A stretch of DNA of 64,000 nt from Laccaria trichodermophora (taxonomy: Eukaryota > Basidiomycota > Agaricomycetes > Agaricales > Hydnangiaceae). Positions 29,466 through 40,244 of this stretch are shown here, piece after piece. The stretch covers positions 868,001 to 932,000 of the forward strand of contig JACTVC010000005.1 of NCBI GenBank assembly GCA_018417955.1. The letters are read 5' to 3'. The position numbers and the translations under genes are program-made. Each line of letters begins with the position of its first letter. The first letter of the stretch is position 1. The notes beneath the pieces were generated by a model. That model ran no database searches. It worked only from the letters and a program-made list of their open reading frames with translations, and was not told where the DNA came from.

Positions 29466-29613
29466 AGGGGACGCAAGAAAGTAGAAAATCAAGGAATCCA
29501 CGCAAAATCCACGTCAAGGTCTCAAAAGATCTGTCCTTGCCGCTGACTAAGCGCAATCACATTGATGACGCGCAAGTCAATATGTAAATTAGAAAAATAA
29601 TATAATAATGTAA

Positions 29614-30887
29614 TTACTTTCTGGTACCAAAAACGATGCCCAACACAAGCGCAAGGACACATACTACGAAAAGAAAAATGAAGAAACATATCCAACGACC
29701 CTTACGATACGATCGCGCTGGTCAGGATATCAGAATCGTGACTTGCATCAAATGAACGAACTCACCATGAACAACTGCCTGACCCGTATGTTGAAGGCTG
29801 CGGAAAGGTAAGATGGATGGATCAAGATTTAACTGCAGACGTACGCTTTCTCCGTGTTAGCCTCTACGTCTCTGGCCGTATCCTCTACAGCTGTGATGAC
29901 AGCCTCTTGTTGTTCAATGAGGGTTCCCATCTAAATTTCACAGGGAAGTTGGGAGTGACATAACAGCTAAACATCGACTTACGTCGTTAAAAAGTTGGGC
30001 TAATTCGGCTAGTGTTTGTTCAATCTTGCGGAGATCTTCCTGTCTTCCTTGGACTTCTCGGTAGGCAGCTCTTGACTCGCCATAGCGAGTTGAAGTTGTC
30101 AACTAAAGCTGCGAGGTCATCACGACGACCATGACATCAGGAAATAAGCCTTACAGCCTGTGCAAATATTTGTTCACCCCCTCCCTCGAATGCAGCGGCG
30201 ACTTCCTCGGGCGTCGCATCGGGTTTCACTTTGAAGATAATTGTCAGGCAATAACTGAAGTAAAAATGTAGGAATAAGAAGCTGACCGATCTTGAGCTGA
30301 CGTTCAACTCTCTGCCGTGATTTGGCTCGATTCTCCTTCTCGATCAATTGATAATTCTGTATTGCCTCCATGAATTTTGATTGGAGTAGCGCTATCTATA
30401 CCACCATCAATTTCAGTCTGAGAGAAGAAACACTGCACGATGCGTACTCGAGTCCTTCTCAATTCCACATCCTGTCCTGGTGGCTGCTGAGCCAACCGCT
30501 GAATGCGCTCCCTTAGATCCTGACTTAAAGTGCGATTTTCTTCAGCCAGAGAATCCAGCTGTTCACTCTCTTCCGCGTTCGGTTCATTTAACAACTGAGA
30601 GCGTAATATCGATATCCTTGAAACATTCTCATTATAATGCCGTATGCCCTCTTGTATATTAGTGGCCTGTTCGTTGCAATAAGCAATGTGAGAGGATCAA
30701 AAAACTCGATACTCCTACCTCTGTTAAAAATGGGGACGAGGACCCTCCTGCGTTTACAGGACCGGTAGTACCGAGATTTGACATCTCCATCGTTTGTGCG
30801 CGACGAGCCTGCATGTCTGTCAATTTGAGTGGTTCTGGTTGGAGAACTGAAGCTGACCCTTGCTGCAGCTAGGCGATCCCTCGACAT
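29614..30887 (-). CDS. SSO1: Plasma-membrane syntaxin (Sso1/2-type t-SNARE)
   Basis: Qa-SNARE for fusion of secretory vesicles with the plasma membrane. The first exon is only 30 nt (30887-30858, MSRDRLAAAR); the 49-nt intron 30857-30809 follows, then ARRAQTMEMSNLG. The N-terminal Habc helices contain EGIRHYNENVSRISILRSQLL and KFMEAIQNYQLIEKENRAKS. The SNARE motif runs REVQGRQEDLRKIEQTLAEL, QLFNDMGTLIEQQEAVITAV, with the zero-layer Gln in IEQQE. A single membrane anchor, ICFFIFLFVVCVLALVLGIVF, ends four residues before the stop at 29616-29614. The acidic leader and motif spacing match fungal Sso proteins. I did not fix every internal splice site. Confidence 0.93.
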
Positions 30888-31285
30888 TCTGAAGACGCGA
30901 CGTGTGATAAAAGTCGAGCTAGTGCCTAAGCGATTGGGGACAGCAAAGCAGAACCATGAACATCATTTAAATTGGACGAAACTCGCGTGAACTGCGGCCC
31001 AGCGTGAGAATGTCTAGCCCGATATGGACGGAAAAAATGCGCACACAGCGAATAGCATTGTATAGCCAATTTGAGATCGACTCAAGATAAAGATCGAGGT
31101 ATATTTCTTTTCCGAAAGTACGTTGGAGGTGGTGGCAGGTGGCAGGGGCGGTAATTGGGGACGGCTGCTATGACCTACAATCTAATCTCTCTTATGATCA
31201 GACGGAGTCACCACATAAATCTAATACCGACTCGGGTTGGTTTCGGGAATAAAACTTTCTTGTCGTCTCCCCTTGAACGCGAACT
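30888..31285. promoter_or_regulatory. Divergent SSO1/ASN1 promoter with a Gcn4-type site
   Basis: The 398-nt region between the syntaxin and asparagine synthetase starts has no open frame. At 31205-31210 the sequence gagtca (TGACTC on the minus strand) is the core of the Gcn4/Cpc1 amino-acid-control site, about 76 nt upstream of the asparagine synthetase ATG. Amino-acid biosynthesis genes are known Gcn4 targets; use of this one is inferred from a single core site. Confidence 0.4.
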
Positions 31286-33611
31286 ATGTGCGGAATATTG
31301 GCTGTTCATGGCCTAGAAAAACCTTCCAACGATAGAGCCCACTTCATTGCCCTGTCTAAAAGACTCCGCCACCGTGGCCCCGATTGGTCTGGCTGCTATG
31401 TGGGCAAGAACAGCATTCTAGTCCATGAGCGCCTTGCGATTGTCGGCGTTGGTGAGTTTCTACTTTTTACGTAGTTCATCAAGGCGCTGATTGCCAATCA
31501 CCGATCAGATACCGGTGCTCAGCCGTTAATTAGCGAAGACGGTAAAGTTATCCTTGCAGTGAACGGAGAGATCTACAACCACATCGCGCTCCGAGCCACC
31601 GTTGGTCCAGATGTAAAGTTTAAAACGAACTCCGATTGCGAGGTCATTATCCCACTGGTGAGCACTTTCTTCAGTCTCCTGCAAGAATGCCCCCTGAATT
31701 GCGTTAGTACCAACAACACGGTACAGAACTATGCGAACATCTGGATGGAATGTTCTCGTTTGTCCTCCTCGACGAGTCTGTTTCACCGTCCCGCATTATT
31801 GCTGCGCGAGACCCTATCGGCATAACGACATTATATCAAGGCTGGAGCTCAAAGAGACCAGGATCTGTTTACTTCGCGTCTGAATTGAAGGCGTTGGTTG
31901 ATGAGTGCGATCGCATTATTTCCTTCCCTCCCGGTCACGTATACGACAGCAAATCTGGTTCCACTACTCGTTACTACCAGCCGTCCTGGTGGGACGGCGA
32001 CGCTGAAGGCCCAGATTCCACCATCCCTACCACACCTGCCAACTTGACATCTATCCGCGAGGCCCTGGAAGCATCTGTGCGAAAAAGGCTTATGTCCGAG
32101 GTTCCATACGGTGTTTTGCTTAGTGGTGGCCTCGATAGTAGTTTGATTGCGGCCATAGCCGCGAGAGAAACGGAAAAGGTGGCACAGGCCCAATACGAGG
32201 TCCGGAGGAGAAAGCTCCAAGAATACTCCAATGGACCACCGACTCCGACGGCAGGACAGGTCATTGAGCAAGGTTGGTATTCGATGAACTTAGTGGTGTT
32301 CCCTTCGTTGATGCGCCTTTGAAGCAATGCTGGCTACCTGGCCACAACTGCACTCGTTCTCCATCGGACTTGAGAACTCCCCTGATCTTCTAGCGGCCAG
32401 GAAGGCAGCGGATTTCCTTGGAACAGTGCATCACGAGTATGTATTTACAGTTCAAGAGGGTCTAGATGCCATTCCAGAAGTAATTTATCACCTCGAGACC
32501 TACGATGTCACCACCGTGCGAGCCAGTACGCCCATGTATCTCCTTAGTCGAAAAATCAAGGCTATGGGCGTTAAAATGGTTTTGAGTGGAGAAGGAAGCG
32601 ACGAGATTTTTGGAGGTAAGCACCGCAAATCTCCGTGATCAGAAACTAACGATGACGGTGTCGGAAAGGCTATCTTTACTTCCACGCTGCTCCGGATGAA
32701 AACTCGTTCCACCAAGAATGTGTGCGACGCGTCAAAAACTTGCACACGGCTGACTGCTTAAGAGCGAACAAGTAAATACAAAGTGTTTAAAGTACAGACA
32801 TGAGGCTGATGCAGGTTTTTTTCAGATCTACAATGGCCTGGGGGCTGGAGGCACGCGTGCCTTTTCTCGATAAAGCTTTCCTTGATGTCGCGATGAACAT
32901 TGCTCCAAAAGAAAAAATGTTCCATAAAGGAGCTCAGCAGGAGGTCGACGAAGACGGATGCCCCAAGATGGAGAAGGTTGAATGTTCTTCCATTCCTCTC
33001 CTTATCTCGTGGACTGACGGCTAGCCTAGTATCTCCTTAGAAAAGCATTTGATCTTTCCCCCGACGGCAAGGTGGGCTTTTAAAAAAGCTCGTTGACCAC
33101 TTGCCAGCTTACCGTCCGTTGTTGTTAGCCTTACCTACCACAATCAATTCTCTGGCGTCAAAAGGAACAATTTTCTGATGGCGTTGGCTATTCTTGGATC
33201 GACGGGTATGATACACATCTAACCAAAGTTTTCAATGACATCACTCGTTTCATTAGGATCAAGAACTATGCAGCTGAGGTTGTCAGCGACGAAGCATTTG
33301 CGAAACGAGCGGAAAAATGGACAACGGACGTCCCCGATACTAAAGAAGCGTACTTCATTCGTGATATTTTCGACGGTAAGTTTCACCAACCTTCGGGTTA
33401 AACATAGGACCACTTACTGTGCTTTCAGGATTATTCCCATCAGAAGCTGCGGCAAAGACAGCCGTTCGGTATGTTTAATGACTTAATATCTATGGCTGCG
33501 TTCATTGAACCTGGATTTTGCAGCTGGATTCCTCGTGGAGACTGGGGATGTGCATCGGATCCCAGCGGCCGAAGTGTCAGCATACACAATGCAGCATACG
33601 AAACAGATTGA
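31286..33611 (+). CDS. ASN1: Asparagine synthetase, glutamine-hydrolysing
   Basis: Makes asparagine from aspartate, ATP and glutamine in the cytosol. MCGILAVHG supplies the catalytic Cys2 of the class II glutaminase domain, with [19 protein letters not shown] and [11 protein letters not shown] following. The synthetase domain begins after residue ~210 with the PP-loop [12 protein letters not shown], then [71 protein letters not shown] and WIPRGDW. The order and spacing match fungal Asn1/Asn2. It is split by about eleven short introns; the one at about 33072-33132 was placed to restore [11 protein letters not shown]. It is divergent from the syntaxin gene. Which of the two yeast-like paralogs it represents is unclear. 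Confidence 0.95.
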
Positions 33612-33884
33612 TTAAGAGATCCGGGACAAAGAGTGGTGATAGTACAAGTTGAATCTATAGGGGGTAAGGTATGCAGAAGTGAATAGACAGATAAAAGACC
33701 ATTCATATGTATGCGAAACGGGCCTGTGAGCCAAAGTAAGCAGTATTTCAGTTCTGCAGCACCCCTCAAGCCGAAAGGGGGGTAACGTTGGGAAGTGAGG
33801 ATTTTGAGGGATATAATAAAGTGGGTTATATTGGTTATAGTGTAGTGGATATATGGTGCAAAATAGTAGCATTCGTTCAAGCCT

Positions 33885-36800
33885 TCAGAGATTGTTGTCA
33901 AAAGAGGGTTCATTAACAAGCATTTGACGGTATAGGCCTACCCCAGAATCTTCCGAAGGAGCAGGTGAAGAGACAGGAGCCTTGGCTGTTGCTGGGGGAG
34001 TTGTCGGAACGGTGGTTTTTGTCGCTGCGCTGGCCTGAGAAGTGTTGCGAGATCGTTTGGAAGAAGGCGGCAGTGGGGATCGTGTACTGGTATCCCAAGC
34101 CGGTCTCGTCACTGTAGCTCTTGCATAGTTGGGGCCCTCTTCAGATAGTGGCTGTCGGCGTGACGTTGGGGTTACCTGTGTCCGCCTGCTAGAAGGACGT
34201 GCATGTGAAGATCCATCTGAAACAAGTCTGTTACCAAATTTGGCATTAGCTGAGGACTCTCTGCCATAGGCAGACGATCCTCCCCTTCTCGTAGTCGTCA
34301 CGCCAAGAGGTCGACCTTTGATGATAGGCTTTTGTACTGTGACTTTATCAGCACCCCAGTAAGAAAAGCTCATTTTGCTCTTCTTATCAGAGTCGGATGA
34401 ATCTCCGTCGTCATCGACATCGGCGGGCAGTGGAACGATCTTTGGCTGATTGCTGAGCGCTTGCGTTCGCGACCGAACAACGCTGTACGGAGTTATTCAG
34501 TGTCGTAAGAGGGAATGAAGTATAAAACATACTCTTCCATTGAGACGATGCCTTCTCCAGGTTGCATGACGTCTCCTATGGCCCAAATCTCAATCTTGAA
34601 CGGGCGGGAGTTTATTGTCAGATGATTGCATGATGATGATCATTAAACTTTACCTTGATGAATTTATACAGGTTACGAGGTTTAGTGTAGGAAGTTCGAC
34701 GACCTGTTGTCGCATACTTCGCTTTACCTTGCAACTCTGGCATTGAATTTGTACGAGAGTTCATCGCAGCCACCAATGGCAAGGACGTGGTTCCAGTTCG
34801 CTGGCATTGCAGCACGACATCATTGAAGACAACAAACCAAAGGTCTTTCTTTCCCCCTACTCCGTTGCTGCTGAGAACGTCGCTAAGACGCTTGAACGAA
34901 GACTTGCCCCGTACCCCTTTAGCACTGACAACCGGCGGAGGGGATACTGCTTTCGGTAAACCGTTTAGAGGGCTCAATCCAGGAGTGCACAGCCGTTCTT
35001 CTATAAGAACGCGTGACGGCTTTGGCAAAGCCAGCTGCTTGACTTTGTCCAAACCTTCAATACGCGCGAATACATCTCGCGTCTTGTCCCGTTCCTCCTT
35101 CTGAATCTTCTCGTCTTCAATGCTCCGAACAATGTTTTCGACTTCAGCAACCATCTGTAACGTGCTTTCATACTCGAAGGTACTGGGGTCGGTATGGAAG
35201 AGGAGATTCTGAAAGAGAAGGGGGTATTTGAGAAGCCTTTGAAAAGGTTTTGACAACGTGATCGCTAGGCCGGTTTCTCCCTTATCCGAAGCATCCTCCT
35301 CCAATTTTTGGAGGAACTTGCAAACTTTTAACCACTCGCCTGCGTCTTGTTTCTTGGGTTTCTTTGTCGAAACGTTAGATAAAGCGGCGTCCACTTGACC
35401 TAAAGCGCGCTCCAAATGGAGAACGTAGGTGGCGTAACCGTGAAAGATATCGGACTGCTCCATAGTGAGATTGAAAAACCCAATGAAACGAAGAGAAACA
35501 TACATTTGATACAAAAACGTCTGCAAGTGATCGTACCAAGGGAAACTGATCATCGTAGCGTTTTTTCAACGCCTCTGAGAGTCTCTTATGGCCGTCAAAC
35601 ACGCCGCTATCGATAACCTCCAGGCAGATGCGTAGATCTTCAGGAAGCTGATGGGGGGCAACGGTGTTTCCAAGGACACCTTCCGCTGACGTCTGGCTTT
35701 TCTTGAACTTCCTCAGCATGCTGGGCTTTGGTGAACCTTCCCCCTGGCCATGGCTAGACTTCCGTTCTCGATCGCGCTCTACGATAGTTGATTGACGACC
35801 TAGAGAATGGGTCGATGAATTTGGTGGGTTGCCACGCACAGGAGCCGGTAGTGATTGGTGAGACCGGGAAGGGAACGGCACGGAGACGCCGCCCACCTGC
35901 CTCACTGCAGGGCGATTCGACATACTTCGATATGGTGATCGGGGATGATCATGTTTCGATGACGTATGTCTTCTTGAGTCATACAATCTGCCGGCCTTAT
36001 CCCCGGCTTCGTCATCCTCATCAGTCTCTAGGGATTCCGCATCAACAATTGGAGTTTCCTTGGGATGTGAGGACGGATTTGAACTCATTCCAGGTGTTGG
36101 CGACATGAAACGGGCGGCGATGGGTGGCAAGTCATCGGCTGATTCAGAGGGAGATTCCGCACGATAATAATCGTAATCCAGATTCGGGGTGGAAGCCGTC
36201 GGGAAAGTGGGAATAGAATAAGGGTGTAATAAAGGGTCAATGAATGTGTCCTTCATTTTGACCAGTTCTTGAACGTATCTGGAGAATGTGAGCATAGTGG
36301 GGGTGGAGGCTGGATGTTCACTAACCTCTCTTCACTTGAGATTATTTCGAACAAGACTTCTTGTCGGGTACGCTCACGCGACCCAAGGTTAGAAACGAGG
36401 TCCTCTTCCGTGACCTCACTCCATGATTGGGCTGCAAGGATACGGCTTCCGCTACTGGACAATTGGGAATATGGTGTGTTAGAACGCAGAGATTGAACGG
36501 ATGTGCCTTCGTAGCCCTTCTGAAGATAGGGTGAGGCGGTTCGCGTCGAAGTGGCTTTCACGCTTGTCTTGGTTGCGGCAGCAACATCGGTTTTTGAGGA
36601 CGATGCAGCCGTTGATATAGAGCCACGAGGCTCCTTGCCGTAAGTCGCCTGAAAACGCGACACGGTTGTTTTAAGTACAGCTGGAGGCGTGCCGTTAGTA
36701 GGTGTATCGGACAACGTGCGATCAAGCGTAGTGGGTATTGGGGTTGGAGGAGGGGATATAAAAGCGACTTTCTTCTGCACATCGGTTGTAGTGGTAGTGA

Positions 36801-37224
36801 TGGTAGTAGCGGTAGTTGCACTTCCATTTACTTGTTTACGTGAAATGCCGTTGGATACTGGTTCTGTATAGGGGAAAGCGGTAAGCTCTGGAAGGAGATC
36901 CGGTTGACGAGATGGCGAAGGAGATTCGTAGGCAGGGGTCGGAGTGATCGTTATTGGTTCGGAAGGGAGCGGCTGGTCGATGGAAGGTAAGGGACGTGTG
37001 GAGAGTTGGGAAGCAATTTGAGAAGGGACGATATCAGGAAGAGGCTTGAAAGATGCGAGAGATGCTGGAGTAGAGGACGGGCGCTGCTGCGGTGATTCTT
37101 CTTGAGGCGGCCATGAACGAAGAGGAGGGAATTTTTCTTTGGGTGCAGCCGTTTGCACAGCAGTGTCCTTGTCCTTGTCCTTGGTGCCCCCTCCAAGATG
37201 TAAACGATGAAAAAAGGCCTTCAT
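33885..37224 (-). CDS. Rho guanine-nucleotide exchange factor (DH-PH type)
   Basis: Activates a Rho-family GTPase by nucleotide exchange. The start is MKAFFHRLHLGGGTKDKDKD, followed by ~300 Ser/Thr/Pro-rich residues. The DH domain starts at SRERTRQEVLFEIISSEERYVQELVKM and continues with LSEALKKRYDDQFPLVRSLADVF, SDIFHGYATYVLHLERAL and the signature FQRLLKYPLLFQNLL. A PH-like domain follows (KKDLWFVVFNDVVLQCQRTG, RNLYKFIKIEIWAIGDVM). The tail is Ser/Arg-rich and disordered and ends PSFDNNL. Two introns were placed to keep the DH frame, one after the codon for EER and one after FVSN. DH identity is firm from the RLLKYPLL block; the specific ortholog and GTPase partner are unknown. Confidence 0.88.
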
Positions 37225-37386
37225 AGTATCGGCATAAGAAGGAAAGAAAGGGCTGGCGAGCACCTGCGAACACTGGAGAATCAGAACACTTGCGGAAACA
37301 ATTTCAATGCAAGTTCAAAGGCGCGCGCACGACACGAGGCGAACAGCGCCTTGCGTTCCAAACAACCGTCAACATTCATCTTGGGC

Positions 37387-38178
37387 ATGCTCCCTTCCCA
37401 TAATACAAAGCATCTTCCCCTTCTCCGCTTTCCCTTTGTTAACTCCACCTTTTATCTGGCACAACGAGACGACGGAATATCCAACGGAACGGCACTCTGG
37501 CTGTCAGGTCAATGTCTGGCTCTCTATTTCGCTGAATATCATGTCCCAACATATCCTCCTCGCCCGCGAGCCATCGAGTTGGGAAGCGGCGTTGGGTTGA
37601 CCGCGTGGGTTCTCCTCCAGTTTAACGCTGTGTCTCTCCGTTCACAGCTATAAATAAATAACAGCCTTGCTTTGGCGTCGCTCGGATGGGATGTTCTTGC
37701 GACTGACGTCGATCTTGTGATTTCATCTGTTCTCTCCAACAACATTACAGCAAACCTCGCACAACTCCCCGAGCGCTCCGGAAGGGTAGAGATTCACCAA
37801 TTGGATTGGTTGGTATCTCCGGCGGAATGGAAATGGGATACTGCCCCCGGATCCAATACTCCTTATGACCTCATATACTCTGCCGATACAGTCTACAAAC
37901 CTGAGCTCGTCGAACCGCTGCTACGTACAATCCACGCGCTAAGCACATTATCGAGATCTTCTTCTTCCCCACCGCGATCTCCACTCGTTCTGTTGTGCGT
38001 TGAACGTCGCGATCCTCCACTTCTGGACCGTCTACTAGATGATGCGAGAAACATTTGGAACTTTTCAGTGGAACGGATACCTAGGAAAAGGCTTTCAAAG
38101 GCTCTTAACAAGCATGGAGCTCAATGGGACAACGCGGATTGGGAGGGTATTGAAATATGGAAATTGAGGCTCAAGTAG
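37387..38178 (+). CDS. SAM-dependent methyltransferase, family 16 (lysine type)
   Basis: Two exons, 37387-37619 and 37665-38178, give 747 nt and 248 aa. The SAM-binding motif I is AIELGSGVGLTAWVL, the acidic motif is VLATDVD, and the post-motif is YDLIYSADTVYKPELVEPLL, in the place of the D/ExxY-type signature of METTL21/EEF-KMT seven-beta-strand lysine methyltransferases. Likely substrates of the family are elongation factors or chaperones, but nothing here shows which. No targeting signal is evident. The intron is 45 nt, close to the lower limit seen in the window. It is divergent from the RhoGEF gene over 162 bp. Confidence 0.82.
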
Positions 38179-38209
38179 TCGCCATGTTCTATCCCCATAG
38201 GCTTCGTCG

Positions 38210-38762
38210 CTAGCCGATGAGTTTTAATGCACTATCAAACCCATGTTTCGACTGGAGAAGATGGATCAGCCATAATTCTTGTGCAGATCATTTTTGAACT
38301 GACTAGATCCCGCCAAGTTTCTTCCTCGTCATTTTCGGTTTGTAACTGATAAATCAGTAAAAATCCTTTCAAGCTGGTTGATCAAGTTGAGGGACACGAA
38401 AATCTTATGAAGTATCCTTCTCTCACGTCAGACTACCATCCTCAGCAATGTCCATAAATTCAGCGAGCTCATCCTTCGTCTCCTGTGAGAAGGGGGCGCC
38501 GTTGGTGTCTTTAGCCCAAGCATCTAAGCCCTCTGGAGAGAGAGTTGCGTTGGTTGGTGGCTGTAACAGGGTTTTCCTATCCGATCGTGAGACGGATGGA
38601 GAGCAGTATTTGGCAAAGATATGCTTCAGACATGCCTCTAACTGTAAAAAACGTTCTGTATTGACGAGAAGCAGCAAAGGAATAGACACACGCCTGAACT
38701 GTAATTTCTCCGTCGTCGTCGAGCAGTTGAACGGCATTAGGTGAAGACGGTTCTCCCGCCAT
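38210..38762 (-). CDS. Small EF-hand-like conserved fungal protein
   Basis: Exons 38762-38694, 38641-38427, 38373-38304 and 38251-38210 sum to 396 nt, 131 aa. The sequence reads VQLLDDDGEITVQ, LEACLKHIFAKYC, LSPEGLDAWAKDTNGAPFSQ, LAEFMDIAEDGSLTLKGFL and LQTENDEEETWRDL. It resembles a basidiomycete family with degenerate EF-hand pairs (DDDGEITVQ and DIAEDGSLTLKGF), recalled from memory and not checked. Calcium binding is uncertain because the loops are imperfect. The first intron, 38642-38693, starts GCGTGT if the frame is to be kept, an apparent GC donor with weaker consensus. The small final exons make this gene easy to miss in prediction. It is divergent from SDHAF4 over 108 bp. Confidence 0.75.
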
Positions 38763-38870
38763 CGAATGCCTCTGCACAAAAATTTGTTTGTACTTGTGGA
38801 CTTTAGTTTTTGACCAATGTCATCGTGACACTGCAGGCTCTAGAGTTAACCTTTGCTCGACCAAGTAGCC

Positions 38871-39203
38871 ATGCTCTCTCCTCTTCATTTTCGACATCGT
38901 CTGACGTCCCCTTTCATCCGCTTCGTCACAACCATCAATCGACCAGGGCCACCACCACTACCCAAAGATCAGCAGCGTGAATTCGAAGAACTTCAGCGCA
39001 GGGCACAAGCACCACTCTCATCGCCTGTTGACACACTTCCAAACACCCACCCTGATGCTCCCACACCCATCAAACCAGAATTCGAGGGCGACACAAACCC
39101 CGTCACAGGGGAAAAAGGCGGGCCCAAGCGCGAGCCCGTCAAGCGTTGGGGAGAAGACCAAGGTGGAGATTGGAGTTTCAAGGGGAGAGTAACCGACTTT
39201 TAG
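38871..39203 (+). CDS. SDH8: Succinate dehydrogenase assembly factor 4 (SDHAF4/Sdh8)
   Basis: Mitochondrial assembly factor that binds the flavinylated SDH1 subunit before complex II forms. Single exon, 333 nt, 110 aa. A presequence-like start, MLSPLHFRHRLTSPFIRFVT, precedes a Pro/Gln-rich linker. The conserved C-terminal DUF1674 block is EFEGDTNPVTGEKGGPKREP followed by VKRWGEDQGGDWSFKGRVTDF, in which GGPKREP, W-x3-GDWSF-KGR-x-TDF are the family hallmarks. The start ATG 38871 is chosen over an upstream in-frame TTG. Family assignment is firm. Confidence 0.94.
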   Translation: MLSPLHFRHRLTSPFIRFVTTINRPGPPPLPKDQQREFEELQRRAQAPLSSPVDTLPNTHPDAPTPIKPEFEGDTNPVTGEKGGPKREPVKRWGEDQGGDWSFKGRVTDF

Positions 39204-39386
39204 CGGGGCAGACTCGATAGAAGTGGTACCCGGAAAATAAAATAATGAGCGCCGTTAGCGAAATCGTACCCTTGTTTGCCCTGATGCGCCTCTTACCGAT
39301 CGTCGTTAAACACCATGTAGTCGCTGTAAGGTGCAGAAAATCGAGATTGTTTTACTACAACAAAGAATCTTTCAACCATCTCCTAT

Positions 39387-40084
39387 CTATCTCCTGATAC
39401 CGCGTGCAGGGGGCACAACTCCACGTCCACGGCGAGCTGTAAATTAATCAGATCGTTATTTAGTATCGATGTATGAATAACAGTCAAAAAACGCGTACCA
39501 TTGGCTGATCACAAAGGGAAGGAATGAAGTCAGTGGAAATGAATATGTATATTACTGCTAGCAACGCACCTCGCATAATTGTGGCACGCCCACGGGCTGT
39601 CCCTATACCTCTCCCCCTCATGGCATTTGGTCCTACCCGTTTGAACCTGTGCACATCCATTTTTCATCACAGAATCAGATGTGAAGGGGAACATCATCGG
39701 CAGGAAAGGAAATGAAGAAGCAAGTCATCAGCATACAACAAAATAAAATGACGGAGAGAGACTTCGTACATGGGCGCATTCTGCAGCATATCAGGAACGA
39801 TGAAGAACCGAACCATGCTTCCTCGAATATAAACTTGGTCAAGTTGAGATACACGTCCATCACGGCCAGTAACGGTAATATCCTTCAAAGAAATGTTCAA
39901 GTTATCCTCCGCTATCCCCAAAAAAAACTATGCGTAAGCACTTCCATGGAAAGAAAGCAATTCCAAGTCAAATACCTTCAGCAAGCTTGCCGCGATATAG
40001 TTGCCCCGTTTTCAGTTCCACAGTAATTATATGTCCTAGCGATTCATGTAACAGTTTGACTGGCACTCCGAGGCCTGCGCTCAT
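39387..40084 (-). CDS. SMD3: Small nuclear ribonucleoprotein SmD3
   Basis: Core Sm ring protein of U1, U2, U4 and U5 snRNPs. Exons 40084-39976, 39911-39770, 39646-39570, 39504-39499 and 39436-39387 sum to 384 nt, 127 aa. The Sm fold shows [22 protein letters not shown] (Sm1) and [23 protein letters not shown] (Sm2). The Arg/Gly-rich tail ([31 protein letters not shown]) is typical for SmD3. Exon 4 is a proposed 6-nt microexon that adds Ala-Asn: without it, the space would be one 133-nt intron. The intron 39647-39769 is long (123 nt). Divergent from PRP28 over 160 bp. Confidence 0.94.
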
Positions 40085-40244
40085 CGTGGATACTTAGATT
40101 TTGGTTTTTGGAGGAGGTGGACGATGGCTGAGATTATAGTGTGGGAAATTATATTGGTCTTCGGAAGTGTGCTTGACTCGTTGACAATGTCAAACAGATA
40201 TTTCTAACCTAGTCATAAATCATTAAAGCCTCCTTCTTTTTCGT
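40085..40244. promoter_or_regulatory. Shared SmD3/Prp28 divergent promoter region
   Basis: Only 160 bp separate the start codons of SmD3 (minus) and PRP28 (plus). No classical TATA box is evident and the sequence is moderately AT-rich. Both products act in the spliceosome, so co-regulation is plausible but not shown. Confidence 0.5.
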
